NCBI GenBank assembly: GCA_963734125.1
Contig: CAVTGB010000018.1
Coordinates: 68,011-132,010 of the forward strand
Source of the DNA: DATARH01 sp963734125
GTDB lineage: Bacteria > Pseudomonadota > Alphaproteobacteria > ATCC43930 > CGMCC-115725
Length of the DNA: 64,000 bases
Direction of reading: 5' to 3'
Under the pieces are notes generated by a model, which saw only the letters and a program-made list of their open reading frames with translations, searched no databases and had not been told where the DNA came from. The position numbers and the translations under genes were made by a program. This document shows, piece by piece, positions 16,573 to 25,657 of this stretch (position 1 is its first letter; each line of letters starts with the position of its first letter).

Positions 16573-17387
16573 GCTGACGGTTCCTGCAGAAATCGCGCGA
16601 CCTGCTCGACGAAGGCGCGCGGCTGTTCCAGTTCGGGGTGGTGCCCGGCCGCCTCGATTGCGGCGAACCGCGCGCCGGGGATCAGCGCGCTGTAGGCGCG
16701 GCCGTAATCCGGCGTGACGATGCCGTCGCCGGCGCCCCACAGCACCATGGTCGGCACGGAGATCCGGCGCAGCCAGTCCTTCAGCTGCGGGTTGTACATG
16801 TGCGGGCGCCAGGCGTAGAGGGCGAGCGCGTCCCAGTTGCGGGCGAGCGTGATCATCTCCGCGTCGCTCATCATATCGTCGATCGCCGCCTGCCAGCCGA
16901 GGCCATAGCTCCCGACCGGCCGCTTGGCCGGATCGTGCCACGCGAGGCGGGTGAGCTCTGCGGGCGAGGTATTGAAGAAATGGACGATGTCGCGCTCCTC
17001 GCGCCCGCCCAGTTTGATGCCGACAGGGTCGACCAGGACCAGCCGGTCGAGCTTTGGATGGCCGCCGGCCGCGACCTCGGCGGCGATCCAGCCGCCGAAC
17101 GAAAGCCCGATCATCGTCACCTGGTCGGGCAGCGTGTCGAGGACTTCCCGATAGAGGTGCACGAGATCGTACATCGTGTCGAAATCGTCCGGCCGCGGCG
17201 AGTTGCCAAAGCCGGGAGAGGACGGCGCGATGATGTCGCCATGCGCAGCGAGAAGATCGAGAAACGGCGCCGCCGGGCCGACCGGGTTGACGCCGTGGAT
17301 GAGCAGGATCGGCCGCCGGTCGGCGCCGGTCGGGCTGCACCGCAAGACTTCGAGATCGAGCGGCCCGACGCGCAACCAGCCGGTCAT
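16569..17387 (-). CDS. Alpha/beta hydrolase
   Basis: 272 residues from ATG 17387, which overlaps the upstream gene's stop by four bases. The oxyanion motif is LLIHGVNPVGPA, the nucleophile elbow is GLSFGG (Ser at about residue 96), the acid is near WGAGDGIVTPDYG and the catalytic His is in AAGHHPELEQP. Family members hydrolyse esters, lactones or C-C bonds. Pairing with a flavin monooxygenase suggests a two-step oxidation and hydrolysis. Confidence 0.85.
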   Translation of the reverse strand: MTGWLRVGPLDLEVLRCSPTGADRRPILLIHGVNPVGPAAPFLDLLAAHGDIIAPSSPGFGNSPRPDDFDTMYDLVHLYREVLDTLPDQVTMIGLSFGGWIAAEVAAGGHPKLDRLVLVDPVGIKLGGREERDIVHFFNTSPAELTRLAWHDPAKRPVGSYGLGWQAAIDDMMSDAEMITLARNWDALALYAWRPHMYNPQLKDWLRRISVPTMVLWGAGDGIVTPDYGRAYSALIPGARFAAIEAAGHHPELEQPRAFVEQVARFLQEPSA

Positions 17388-18586
17388 TTCGCCGCGGTCG
17401 CGCGCTGCGCTTCCCACTGGGCCTCGTCGGCGTCGATCGGCGGTAGGTCCTGCAGTTGCGGCAGGACGTGGCGGGCGGCGAGGGTGAAGCTCTTTTCCGC
17501 CTCGGCGTGGGTCACCAGACCCTGCCGGGTCATCATGATGATGTGGTGGATGCCGCCGACCCGGCGCCGGAATTCCCTGATCTGGCGGGCGACGGTGTCG
17601 GGATTGCCGGCGAACATCTGGCCCTGGCCGACCAGCATTTCGGCGTCGAGATTGGTCGGGCGCGGACGCCCCGAGACGCCAGCGCGCCACGCCGCCGGCG
17701 CCATCTCGGGCGCCACCGCACCGGGCTGAAACTTGGCGAATTGCGGCGCGCTCTTGATGCTGACGGTGAGGAACCAGGCGATCTTCTGGCCGATCCGCAG
17801 ACCCTCTTCGTCGGTGTCGCCGACATAGGCGAAGGCCATGTACGAGAAGCGGTCCTCACCGGGCGGCGGCAGTCCGGACGCCTCGCGCGCGGCTTTGTAG
17901 GCGCCGAAGGCTTGCCTGGTGCGGTCGTAGCCGCCGAAGAGCAGCGTATTGATGATGTTGCGGCGTCCCAATTCGGCGCAGGTCGGCAGGTCGGACGTTG
18001 CGGCCCAGAATTCCGGGCGCGGCTCCTGGTAGGGCCGCGGCCAGATGTTGACATGCGGATGCTGGAAGAACTTGCCCTCCCAGCTGAACGGCCCGTCGCG
18101 CGTCACCAGCGCCTTTTCGATGAGATCGATCGCCTCCCATTCGCGTTCGCGGATGCGCATCGGATTGGCGTCGCCCGAGACCATCTCGGTCGCGCCCGAT
18201 TTGACAAAGCCGATTTCGAGCCGGCCCTTCGAGAGAACGTCGATCGTCGCATATTCCTCGGCGATGCGGACGGGATCGGGGCGCACCGTAACGAGGGTGC
18301 CGAGCGAGAGGATGCGCACGTTCCGGGTCAGCCGCGCGACGACGCCGGTGATGACCGGGCTCGCCGCCCACAGATTGTTGATCCCCGAATGATGCTCGTT
18401 GGTGACGATGTGGAGCCCCAAATCGTCGCACAGGCGATATTCGTCGAAGATCTCGTCATAGAGCCGGGCGGCGATTTTCGGGTCGCAATATTGGTTGGGG
18501 AGGCTGGCGCGCACCGATTGGGCCTCGTCGAGCACCTCGGCCGGGACGAAGGGGTAGGGGTTCTCGCAATGGTTCCACAATTCCAT
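17384..18586 (-). CDS. LLM-class flavin-dependent monooxygenase
   Basis: 400 residues from ATG 18586. Bacterial-luciferase-like pattern: FDEYRLCDDLGLHIVTNEHHSG, RNVRILSLGTLVTVRPDPVRIAEEYATIDVLSKGRLEIGFVKSG, and a long C-terminal region ending VARQIREFRRRVGGIHHI. The family uses reduced FMN from a partner reductase to oxygenate small organics. It heads the operon with the hydrolase and the small unknown protein. The substrate cannot be inferred. Confidence 0.87.
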   Translation of the reverse strand: MELWNHCENPYPFVPAEVLDEAQSVRASLPNQYCDPKIAARLYDEIFDEYRLCDDLGLHIVTNEHHSGINNLWAASPVITGVVARLTRNVRILSLGTLVTVRPDPVRIAEEYATIDVLSKGRLEIGFVKSGATEMVSGDANPMRIREREWEAIDLIEKALVTRDGPFSWEGKFFQHPHVNIWPRPYQEPRPEFWAATSDLPTCAELGRRNIINTLLFGGYDRTRQAFGAYKAAREASGLPPPGEDRFSYMAFAYVGDTDEEGLRIGQKIAWFLTVSIKSAPQFAKFQPGAVAPEMAPAAWRAGVSGRPRPTNLDAEMLVGQGQMFAGNPDTVARQIREFRRRVGGIHHIIMMTRQGLVTHAEAEKSFTLAARHVLPQLQDLPPIDADEAQWEAQRATAAK

Positions 18587-18590
18587 GCCG

Positions 18591-19097
18591 CTACCCTTTC
18601 GCGAGGCGATCTGCCGGCTTAGCGCTTGCGGAAGCTGTCGAGGGCGACGACCTCCCGGAGGGCCGCTCCGGCGGTTTTTCAGTCGGGGCGGGGGCTGCCG
18701 CGACCGGCGCCGGGAGGGTGCCGGATGTCGCCGGCGCCGCCTCCGGAACCGCGAATTCGAGCGCGAAATTGACCGATGGGTCGGCAAAACTGCGGACCGC
18801 CGCGAACGGGATCACCAGGCGTTCGAGCTGCTTTTGAAAGCTGAGCGTCACGGAAAAGCCGATCTCGGTAATTTCGAGATCCCAGAACTGATGCTGCAGC
18901 ACGATCGTCATCTCGTCGGGGTATCTCTCGCGCAGATGGTCGGGGATGACGACCCCGGGCAGCCGGGTGGCAAAGCCGATATAGAAATGGTGGGCGCTCC
19001 GGAGCCCGTCGCGCGCCGCTTGCCGGAGCGCGTCGCGCACCACCCCGCGCAGCGCGCCTTCGACCATCTTCTCGTAGTGGAACAGATCCTGCGCCAT
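18591..19097 (-). CDS. sspB: SspB-type ClpXP adaptor
   Basis: 168 residues. The N-terminal domain (FHYEKMVEGALRGVVRDALRQAA, HHFYIGFATRLPGVVIPDHLRERYPDEMTIVLQHQFWDLEI) is the alphaproteobacterial SspB fold that binds ssrA tags. It is followed by a Pro/Ala-rich linker and a C-terminal tail that would contact ClpX. It sits about 100 bases downstream of the tmRNA gene on the same strand, which fits a shared role in clearing tagged proteins from stalled ribosomes. Confidence 0.85.
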   Translation of the reverse strand: MAQDLFHYEKMVEGALRGVVRDALRQAARDGLRSAHHFYIGFATRLPGVVIPDHLRERYPDEMTIVLQHQFWDLEITEIGFSVTLSFQKQLERLVIPFAAVRSFADPSVNFALEFAVPEAAPATSGTLPAPVAAAPAPTEKPPERPSGRSSPSTASASAKPADRLAKG

Positions 19098-19189
19098 CGC
19101 CGCTTGGCCGCGGTGCCCCTCCCGAAAAGGGTGAAGTGAGGGGCTTCTGTTGCCCGGTGCCCCTCGGACCGCGAGTTACCTGTTAGCTT

Positions 19190-19452
19190 CACCCCGTTAA
19201 GGGTTAGGCCGCAAGCGCCTCTGTTGCGAAGTTATCGTTCGCAGCTAGGTTTGTGACCCGATAACGGTGGTATCATGCCGAGCGACGGTTTTACCTTTAC
19301 CACGCGCGTCGAGCCTATTTCGCCCCCATGAGCCGCCGGCTTGCGAACGATTCGCTGGGCCGGCGGGAATTGGTGGAGGCGCCGGGTACCGCCCCCGGGT
19401 CCGCAACGCTTATTCCGTAAGCCGTTTATCGCCATAGTCGGTTGCCCGACGC
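19190..19452 (-). ncRNA. ssrA: Two-piece (circularly permuted) tmRNA
   Basis: On the minus strand the acceptor piece comes first, ending at 19371 in a CGCCTCC stem followed by ACCA. A spacer of about 43 bases (19328-19370) follows. The coding piece starts at 19327 with GGGGGCG, which pairs with CGCCTCC to make the acceptor stem with one G-U pair. The tag frame at 19242-19207 reads ANDNFATEALAA and ends TAA at 19206-19204. This order is the hallmark of alphaproteobacterial split tmRNA. The outer ends are estimates. Confidence 0.88.
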
Positions 19453-19490
19453 GGAAGATATAGGGTGCTGTCGGCGCGAAGCGCAATCGT

Positions 19491-19607
19491 GCGTCCTTCG
19501 AGACAGCCGCTTCGCGGCTTCCTCAGGACGACGATTGGTTCTTTATGCCATCAACAATATTCCTCATGCTGAGGAGCGCCCATAGGGCGCGTCTCGAAGC
19601 ACGCAGG
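19491..19607. repeat. Intergenic palindromic repeat pair
   Basis: A compound palindrome with arms beginning cttcgagac and ending gtctcgaag. It contains internal hairpins (agccgcttcgcggct; gcgcccatagggcgc). Elements of this look are scattered between genes in many alphaproteobacteria. It fills the gap between the tmRNA and thyX; no gene is visible in it. Confidence 0.6.
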
Positions 19608-19621
19608 TTGTTGGTGCAGCG

Positions 19622-20561
19622 ATGCCGCTGACCCCGGAGCAGGAAGCAGGAAATCGCCGCCGAGCGCGCGCCACGCGGCCGACGCGGCGCGCCACCGTGC
19701 CGGCGCTCGAAGACATCCTCTACGAGGCCGTTACCGGTGCTCGACCACGGTTTTGTCCGGGTCGTCGATTACATGGGCGACGACGGCGCGATCGTGCAGG
19801 CGGCGCGCGTCTCCTACGGCCGCGGCACCAGGCGGGTCAGCGAGGACAAGGGGCTCATCAACTATCTGATGCGCCATCGCCATACGACGCCGTTCGAGAT
19901 GTGCGAGATCAAGTACCACGTGAAGCTGCCGATCTTTGTCGCCCGGCAATGGATCCGCCACCGCACCGCCAACGTCAACGAATACTCGGCGCGTTATTCG
20001 ATCCTCGACAACGAGTTCTATATCCCGGCGCCGGAACATCTGGCAACACAGGCGACGCTCAACCGCCAGGGGCGCGGCGACGTCATCGAGGGCGCAGCGG
20101 CGCGGCGCGTCCTCGACCTGTTGCGCAGCGACGCCGAGCGCGCCTATGCCGGCTATGCCGAGATGCTGAACGAGGACGACGACCGGCAAACCGGTCGATC
20201 CGACCTGGCCCGGCCTCGCGCGCGAGCTGGCGCGGATGAACCTGTCGCTCAACTTTTATACCCAATGGTATTGGAAAACCGACCTCCACAACCTCATGCA
20301 TTTCCTCAGCCTGCGCGCCGACCCGCATGCGCAATACGAGATCCGCGCCTATGCCGAGATCGATGCTGGACACACTAAAGCGCTGGGTACCAATGGCTTA
20401 CGATGCCTTCCTCGAATATCGCATGAATGCGGCGACGATCTCGGCGACCGGGCTCGCCGTCATCCGCCGCATGCTCGCCGGCGAGCCGGTCGAACAGGCC
20501 GCGAAGCGGCCTCTCGGCGCGCGAATGGCGCGAGTTGATGGCGGTGCTCGGTCGGTCCTGA
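19622..20561 (+). CDS. thyX: FAD-dependent thymidylate synthase, reading frame broken
   Basis: The protein can be followed through all three frames. It starts MPLTPEQEA, moves frame near 19730, again near 20185, near 20355 and near 20510, and ends REWRELMAVLGRS with TGA at 20559. Each step is one extra base. The signature RHRTANVNEYSARYS, the FAD/dUMP motif, is intact, as are MRHRHTTPFEMCEI and LNFYTQWYWKTDLHNL. ThyX makes dTMP from dUMP. Total length would be about 305 residues once repaired, normal for the family. At least four one-base insertions in one gene point to sequencing error rather than decay. Confidence 0.85.
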
Positions 20562-20622
20562 CGCTTGCCCCAACGCGCCCGTGCGCCGATGATGGCGGCG
20601 AGGCTACGGGCAGGGCAGGGCG

Positions 20623-21497
20623 ATGCACATAGGCTTTATCGGCACCGGCACGATGGGGACGCCGATCGCCGGGTGCCTCATTGCGGCGGGCCACCGGCTG
20701 AGGGTGTACGACATCCGACCCGAGGCGACCCGTGCGCTGGCCGGGCAGGGGGCGAGGGTCGTAGACACCCCGGGCGAGGCGGCCGAAGGGGTCGAGACGG
20801 TGTTCACCTCGCTGCCGGGGCCGAACGAGGTTGAGGCGACGGCGCTCGATCCCGACCGCGGGGTTCTCGCCGGGCTGCGCCGCGGCGGCACCTACATCGA
20901 TCTGACGACCAACGCGCCGGGTACGATCCGGCGGCTGGCCGAAGCCTGCCGCAAGCGCGGCATCGCCTTCCTCGACGCCCCGGTCAGCGGCCGCCCGCCC
21001 GAGCATGACCGTGATGGTCGGCGGCGAGGCCGCGGATTTCGCCCGCATGCAGCCGCTGTTCGCGGCGATTGCCAAAAACGTCTTCCACGTCGGGCCGAGC
21101 GGGGCGGGGTGCGTCGCCAAGCTGGTCACGCAGTATCTCGGCTACACCAATTTCATCGCCGCGCTCGAAGGGATGCTGATCGCCGCCAAGGCCGGCATCG
21201 ACCTCGGCATCCTCGCCCGCATCGTGCCGGTCAGCGCCGGCCAGAGCCGCACCTTCGACAACATCGCGCGCTCGGTGTTGACCGGCGCTTTCACCTCGGG
21301 CGGCACGCTCGACATCGTCGCCAAGGACATCGACCTCGCCTGCGCGCTCGCCCGCGAGGTCGGGGCGCCGGTGACGCTCGGGCGTCCTCGCGTCCGAGAT
21401 GTACAAGCGCGCACAGGCCCGGGGCTGGGGCCAGGAGGGCTTTCCGGTGGTCGCCCGGGTGCTGGAGGCGAATGGCCGGGGCGGAGCTGCGCCATGA
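20623..21497 (+). CDS. 3-hydroxyisobutyrate dehydrogenase-family oxidoreductase, frame broken
   Basis: N-terminal Rossmann motif GFIGTGTMGTPIAG and the substrate motif DAPVSG are in the first frame. The protein then continues in the next frame from about 21000 (MTVMVGGEAADF, GCVAKLVTQYL with the catalytic Lys) and shifts again near 21383, in a ggg run, to end ARVLEANGRGGAAP with TGA at 21495. Both shifts are one extra base. Repaired length is about 290 residues, as expected. NAD(P)-linked beta-hydroxyacid oxidation is the family reaction. The stop overlaps the next gene (ATGA). Confidence 0.82.
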
Positions 21498-22069
21498 GTG
21501 ACCGGGCGATCAATCAGGAGGATGGGCGCATCACCCGCCTCCTGCTCGTCCAGGAAATCGCCGATTTCCTCTATCGTGAGGCCGAACTCCTCGACGAACG
21601 GCGCTACGAGGATTGGCTGGCGCTGCTGGCCGACGACATCCGCTACTGGATGCCGATGCGGCGCAACGTCAAGTTCGGCGAGGGCGAACAAGAGTTCACC
21701 CGCGAGGGCACCGACATCGCCTGGTTCGACGAGGGCAAGGAGACGCTGACCCGGCGGGTGCGGCAGATCCAGACCGGCATCCACTGGGCCGAGGAACCGC
21801 AATCGCGGATCGCGCACCTGGTGTCGAACGTGCAGGTGGTCGAAGCCTCGCCCTCGCTCGCCGACCCGCAGGACGTCGCGGTCAAATGCCGGTTTCTGAT
21901 ATACCGCAACCGGGTCGAGACCGAGACCGACCTGCTGGTTGGCAAGCGCGAGGATTGGCTGCGCCGGGTCGGGACCGCCCGGGGCGTAAATGAGTGGCAC
22001 ATCGCGCGCCGCAAAATCATCCTCGACCAGAACGTGCTTTTGAGCAAAAACCTGACGTTCTTTTTCTAA
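21494..22069 (+). CDS. Ring-hydroxylating dioxygenase beta subunit
   Basis: 191 residues from ATG 21494. The SnoaL-like beta-subunit pattern is clear: IADFLYREAELLDERRYEDWLALLADDIRYWMPMRRN, RIAHLVSNVQVVE, and the C-terminal RRKIILDQNVLLSKNLTFFF. It has no redox centre and holds the alpha subunits together in an alpha3beta3 oxygenase. It comes before the alpha subunit, separated by a repeat of about 150 bases, which is the reverse of the common order. Confidence 0.88.
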   Translation: MSDRAINQEDGRITRLLLVQEIADFLYREAELLDERRYEDWLALLADDIRYWMPMRRNVKFGEGEQEFTREGTDIAWFDEGKETLTRRVRQIQTGIHWAEEPQSRIAHLVSNVQVVEASPSLADPQDVAVKCRFLIYRNRVETETDLLVGKREDWLRRVGTARGVNEWHIARRKIILDQNVLLSKNLTFFF

Positions 22070-22096
22070 CCACGGAGACGCGGAGGACACTGAATA

Positions 22097-22180
22097 TTGT
22101 CATTCCGGCGCAAGCCGGAACCCATGCCAGAAAACGCATTGCCGTCCGTAGATGGATCCCGGCTTTCGCCGGGATGACAA
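22097..22180. repeat. Intergenic inverted repeat between dioxygenase subunits
   Basis: Imperfect palindrome: ttgtcattccggcgcaagc at the left end mirrors gctttcgccgggatgacaa at the right end. It is the same ccggc-type element seen at 16110-16196 and 24686-24759. Its position inside a likely operon could lower or process the downstream transcript. Confidence 0.65.
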
Positions 22181-22219
22181 ATTGTTTCGTGGCTTCGTGT
22201 TGAGATTGGGGAAATAAAG

Positions 22220-23602
22220 ATGACAGAACGCACCATTGGTTATCGCCCCGGGCTCGTTGATCTCGCTTCCGGGCAGATCAGCCGCGAGATCTTTGTCAAC
22301 GAGGAGATCTATGCCGAGGAGCAGGAGCGCATCTTCGCCCGCGCCTGGCTGTTCATCGGGCATGAGAGCCAGATCCCCAACCCCGGCGATTATTTCGCCT
22401 CGCGGATGGGCGAAGAGTTGGTGCTGCTGTGCCGCGACCGCGCGGGCGAAGTCCACGTCTTCCTCAATTCGTGCCGCCACCGCGGGATGAAGGTGTGCCG
22501 CTACGACGAGGGCAACACCACCGTCTTCACCTGCCCCTATCACGGCTGGAGCTATGGCACCGACGGGCGTCTCATTGGCGTGCCGTTCTTCCGCGAGGCC
22601 TATCACTCGACGCTCGACCGTTCGCAATGGGGCCTCGTCGAGGTGGCGCAGATCGCCCGCCATAAGGGTTCGGTATGGGCCACCTGGGACCCGGCGGCGC
22701 CGCCGTTCCGCGAATATCTCGGCGATTTCAGCCATTACCTCGACCAGACGCTCGACAGCTGGGAGGGCGGCGATGGCGGCACCGAAATCTTGGGCGGCGT
22801 CCAGAAATGGCTGGTGCCGTGCAACTGGAAGTTCCCGGCCGAGAATTTCAGCGGCGACAGCTATCACAACATCAGCCACCGCTCGGTCGATCTGGTGGGG
22901 GTCGGCCCCTCCGGCAGCGGACGGCGCGACATGCCCGAACTGCAGCTGGCGAGAAAGCTGCACATCGCCATCCCCGACCGCGGCCATCAGACCACCGCCT
23001 ATCTGTTGCCGTCTGCCGCGCCGGTGCCGCCGGGCTATCGGCAATCCTCGATCGTCTCCGACTACTTCCGCCATTGCGAGGAGGTGCGCCGCCGGCAGCG
23101 CGGCGAGTGGGGACGGCTGATCACCCTCGTCGGCGAAGTATTCCCGAGCATGGCCTATCTCTCGCGCCAGCCTCGCACGATCGCGGTGTGGCACCCCAAG
23201 GGGGCGCACCAGACCGAGGTGTGGCGCTGGTATCTGGTCGACAAGGCGGCGCCCGCCGAGGTCAAATCGTTTCTGCGCGACTATTACCTGCGCTATTCGG
23301 GGCCGGCCGGGATGACCGAGCAGGACGACATGGAAAACTGGAACTATGCGCATGCCGCCAGCCGCGGCACGATCGCACGGCGCTTCCCCTACAGCTACGA
23401 ACAGGGCCTCGGCACCGAGGTCGAGAATTACGAATGGGAAGGCTTCCGCCTGCCGGGGAGCGTCGTCGACCTGACCAAGGCAACCTCCAGCGAGCACAAT
23501 CTGCGCAACCTCTACCGCCGCTGGGCCCAATTCATGGAAGCCGACAGCTGGGCCGAACTGGCGGGATGGCGCCACCCCGCGCCGAGAGCAGCGGCAGAGT
23601 GA
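22220..23602 (+). CDS. Rieske ring-hydroxylating dioxygenase alpha subunit
   Basis: 460 residues, ATG 22220. The Rieske 2Fe-2S motif is CRHRG...CPYHGWSY (about residues 86-112). The catalytic iron region is NWKFPAENFSGDSYHNISHRS (about 210-230), with the bridging Asp and the two His. It should insert O2 into an aromatic ring, using electrons from a separate ferredoxin and reductase that are not in the window. Substrate is unknown; benzoate, salicylate and biphenyl types share these motifs. Confidence 0.92.
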   Translation: MTERTIGYRPGLVDLASGQISREIFVNEEIYAEEQERIFARAWLFIGHESQIPNPGDYFASRMGEELVLLCRDRAGEVHVFLNSCRHRGMKVCRYDEGNTTVFTCPYHGWSYGTDGRLIGVPFFREAYHSTLDRSQWGLVEVAQIARHKGSVWATWDPAAPPFREYLGDFSHYLDQTLDSWEGGDGGTEILGGVQKWLVPCNWKFPAENFSGDSYHNISHRSVDLVGVGPSGSGRRDMPELQLARKLHIAIPDRGHQTTAYLLPSAAPVPPGYRQSSIVSDYFRHCEEVRRRQRGEWGRLITLVGEVFPSMAYLSRQPRTIAVWHPKGAHQTEVWRWYLVDKAAPAEVKSFLRDYYLRYSGPAGMTEQDDMENWNYAHAASRGTIARRFPYSYEQGLGTEVENYEWEGFRLPGSVVDLTKATSSEHNLRNLYRRWAQFMEADSWAELAGWRHPAPRAAAE

Positions 23603-23799
23603 GCGACCCCATCAACATCCGCGCGCTCTCGCCGGGCACGCGCATTACGCTGGCCGGCGGCGCCGAAGCGGAAATCGTCTCCAACCCGGCCGACGGCGTA
23701 TGGCTGTTCGCGCGCTACCTGTCGTCGCCGCAGGACCCCGCCCTTATTGGCCAGGAAGAGATGATTTTCGCCGCTGACGTCGTCGAGGTGGGGAGATAG
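23599..23799 (+). CDS. Small protein in dioxygenase operon
   Basis: 66 residues from a GTG that overlaps the alpha-subunit stop (GTGA). It begins VSDPINIRALSPGTRITLAGG and ends MIFAADVVEVGR. No Cys pairs or membrane segment are present. Translational coupling suggests a real gene. It is too short for a ferredoxin and I do not recognise it. Confidence 0.55.
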   Translation: MSDPINIRALSPGTRITLAGGAEAEIVSNPADGVWLFARYLSSPQDPALIGQEEMIFAADVVEVGR

Positions 23800-23801
23800 C
23801 G

Positions 23802-24758
23802 ATGGCGCAGACGCATACGGCCCAGGCCGAGTTCTGGAACAGTCCGGCCGCTCGCGGCTGGGCCGACCAGCATGTGCGGATGGACCGCGCGCTGGCGCCG
23901 TTTCTGGAGGCGCTGGTCGCCGCCGCGGCGCCCGAACCCGGCGATCGGGTGCTCGACATCGGCTGCGGCAGCGGGACGACCGTCCTCGAACTGGCGGCAC
24001 GGGTCGGGCCCCAGGGCAGGGTGCTCGGCGCCGACATCGCCGAGCGATCGGTGGCGCGGGCGCGCGAGCGAATTGCCGCGGCGGGCCTCAGCCAAGCCGA
24101 AATCGTTGTCGCCGACGCCAGCGCGCACGGTTTCCCCGCCGGCGGCTTCGATCTGTTGTTCTCGCGCCTCGGGGTCATGTTCTTCGCCGATCCGACCGCG
24201 GCCTTCACCAATATCAAGCGGGCGATGAAGCCGGGGGCGCGCGTAGTGCTCGGGGTGTTCCGCGCGCTCTCCGAAAACCTGTGGCCAAACGGGCCGACCG
24301 CTGCGGTCAAGCACCTCTTGCCGCCGCTGCCGACGCCGGGCCCGGAAGAACCGGGCCCGTTCTCATGGGCCGACCCGGCGCGGGTGCATCGCATTCTCGA
24401 AGGCGCCGGGTTTAACGATGTATCACTGACTCCAATCGACTGGGCAGTCCGGCTCGCGCCGCCGGGCGGCGCTGCCGAGGCGGCCGATTTCATGCTGGTG
24501 TTCGGGCCGCTGATCCGGGTCGTGCCGGCGCTGCCGGCGGCGCAGCAGGCGGCCGTGCGCTCGGCGCTCGAAATCTACTGCCAGGGCCATGACGGGCCGG
24601 ACGGGGTCACGCTCTCCGCCGCAACTGGATCGTCCGCGCGCGGGCCTAAGGCGGGATCGTTTCAGACTGATCCAGCGTTACCGTCGCCCCCGCGAAAGCG
24701 GGGGTCCCGGGGGAGGCGACTGGGCGGTTTCCCTGGGTTCCCGCTTGCGCGGGAATGA
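23802..24758 (+). CDS. Class I SAM-dependent methyltransferase
   Basis: ATG 23802, two bases after the previous stop. Motif I is VLDIGCGSGTTV (about residues 48-59); the downstream acidic residue is in VLGADIAE and motif IV is FDLLFSRLGVMFF. UbiE/COQ5-like small-molecule methyltransferase. The frame runs on through an intergenic repeat. A more natural end, reading WIVRARA then a stop near 24650, lies in another frame, so a one-base error near 24634 is likely and the true protein is about 282 residues. Substrate unknown. Confidence 0.8.
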   Translation: MAQTHTAQAEFWNSPAARGWADQHVRMDRALAPFLEALVAAAAPEPGDRVLDIGCGSGTTVLELAARVGPQGRVLGADIAERSVARARERIAAAGLSQAEIVVADASAHGFPAGGFDLLFSRLGVMFFADPTAAFTNIKRAMKPGARVVLGVFRALSENLWPNGPTAAVKHLLPPLPTPGPEEPGPFSWADPARVHRILEGAGFNDVSLTPIDWAVRLAPPGGAAEAADFMLVFGPLIRVVPALPAAQQAAVRSALEIYCQGHDGPDGVTLSAATGSSARGPKAGSFQTDPALPSPPRKRGSRGRRLGGFPGFPLARE

Positions 24759-24759
24759 C
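24686..24759. repeat. Intergenic palindromic repeat
   Basis: Two hairpins, cccccgcgaaagcggggg and cccgcttgcgcggg, flank a short spacer; the whole ends gggaatgacaatt. Same class as the other ccgc-rich intergenic elements in the left part. It may act as a terminator of the dioxygenase operon. Confidence 0.6.
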
Positions 24760-25137
24760 AATTCAATAAAGAGGGAGGCTCTGGCGGCGACGCCGACGAA
24801 CCCTATGTCGCGAAAGCGCCATTATGACAAGATTTTTCAAGTGAATTCCAAGTTACGGCGACAGGCGTCGACCACTGACTAAGCTTACGTGTACCGACCG
24901 GCCGAATTTACTTTGCTTCCTTCAGCTGGCCGGTGACCACGAATACGTGCCGCGCGGGCCATTGCGTGACGTCAGCATACCGCAAAATGTAGGTCAGGCG
25001 GAATCGGGCATACTTGCCGGGTCGCGCACTCCGTGCCGGATCAGAGAAATTTTTTGCCAGAAGTGTAAGCGAGCTCACATTCGGAATTTGACGATCCGGC
25101 TATCCTTGCCACGGTCAATTCGGAAGGGGATACCCCA
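24760..25137. other. Intergenic region without recognised content
   Basis: About 380 bases between the methyltransferase end and the small secreted protein. GC content is lower than the surroundings. No convincing gene, RNA or consensus promoter was found; a promoter for the downstream gene must lie here. Confidence 0.4.
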
Positions 25138-25413
25138 ATGACGACGACAAAGTCTCGTATCGCCACCTTGGCAAGCACTGCGGCGCTGCTTGTGTTCGTG
25201 ACAGTAGTTGGTAGCGCAGCCATGGCACATCCGCGTTCCGTGCCAACCGCCTCTGGCAGTAACGTCGCACCGATGAACTGTAAGATTGGAACAAAGAACT
25301 GCGTGTCAGGGGGCGGCGGTCCGGTGCGCTGTGGCGGTCGTACCAATCCGTGCCGGATCGACGGCGGTCCCCAAGCTTGGGACCCCTTCCTGCTCCCCGG
25401 TAACACAAAATAG
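25138..25413 (+). CDS. Small secreted Cys/Gly-rich protein
   Basis: 91 residues with a clear signal peptide (TTTKSRIATLASTAALLVFV, cleavage near AAMAH). The mature part of about 60 residues has four Cys (MNCKIGTKNCVSGGGGPVRC, then NPCRI), enough for two disulfides. It stands alone between intergenic stretches. Family not recognised. Its lower GC than neighbours could mean recent acquisition. Confidence 0.55.
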   Translation: MTTTKSRIATLASTAALLVFVTVVGSAAMAHPRSVPTASGSNVAPMNCKIGTKNCVSGGGGPVRCGGRTNPCRIDGGPQAWDPFLLPGNTK

Positions 25414-25657
25414 TGGGGTTTTGATCTCGCGCCGGGCGCGGCCTCGATGTCAGCCCCACACCCCGCTTAGGATATTCGCCAGGGGTATTCCGCAGCGGGG
25501 TAGGCGCGACACACGGTAAAGCCGGGGACGGCGGGTATCGCAGCGCGGCGGGAAATCGTCGAGCTGCGATCACCTATATATCTTCTAAGACCACATGTCC
25601 GCCTGAGCGCGGGGCGACCTGTTTAAATGTGAATGGACAACGCTCTGATTGGCTATG

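Noticed and set aside
19200..19480. A small minus-strand protein gene around 19232-19486
   Set aside because: The segment is the tmRNA; the open frame ignores the clear acceptor stem and tag sequence.
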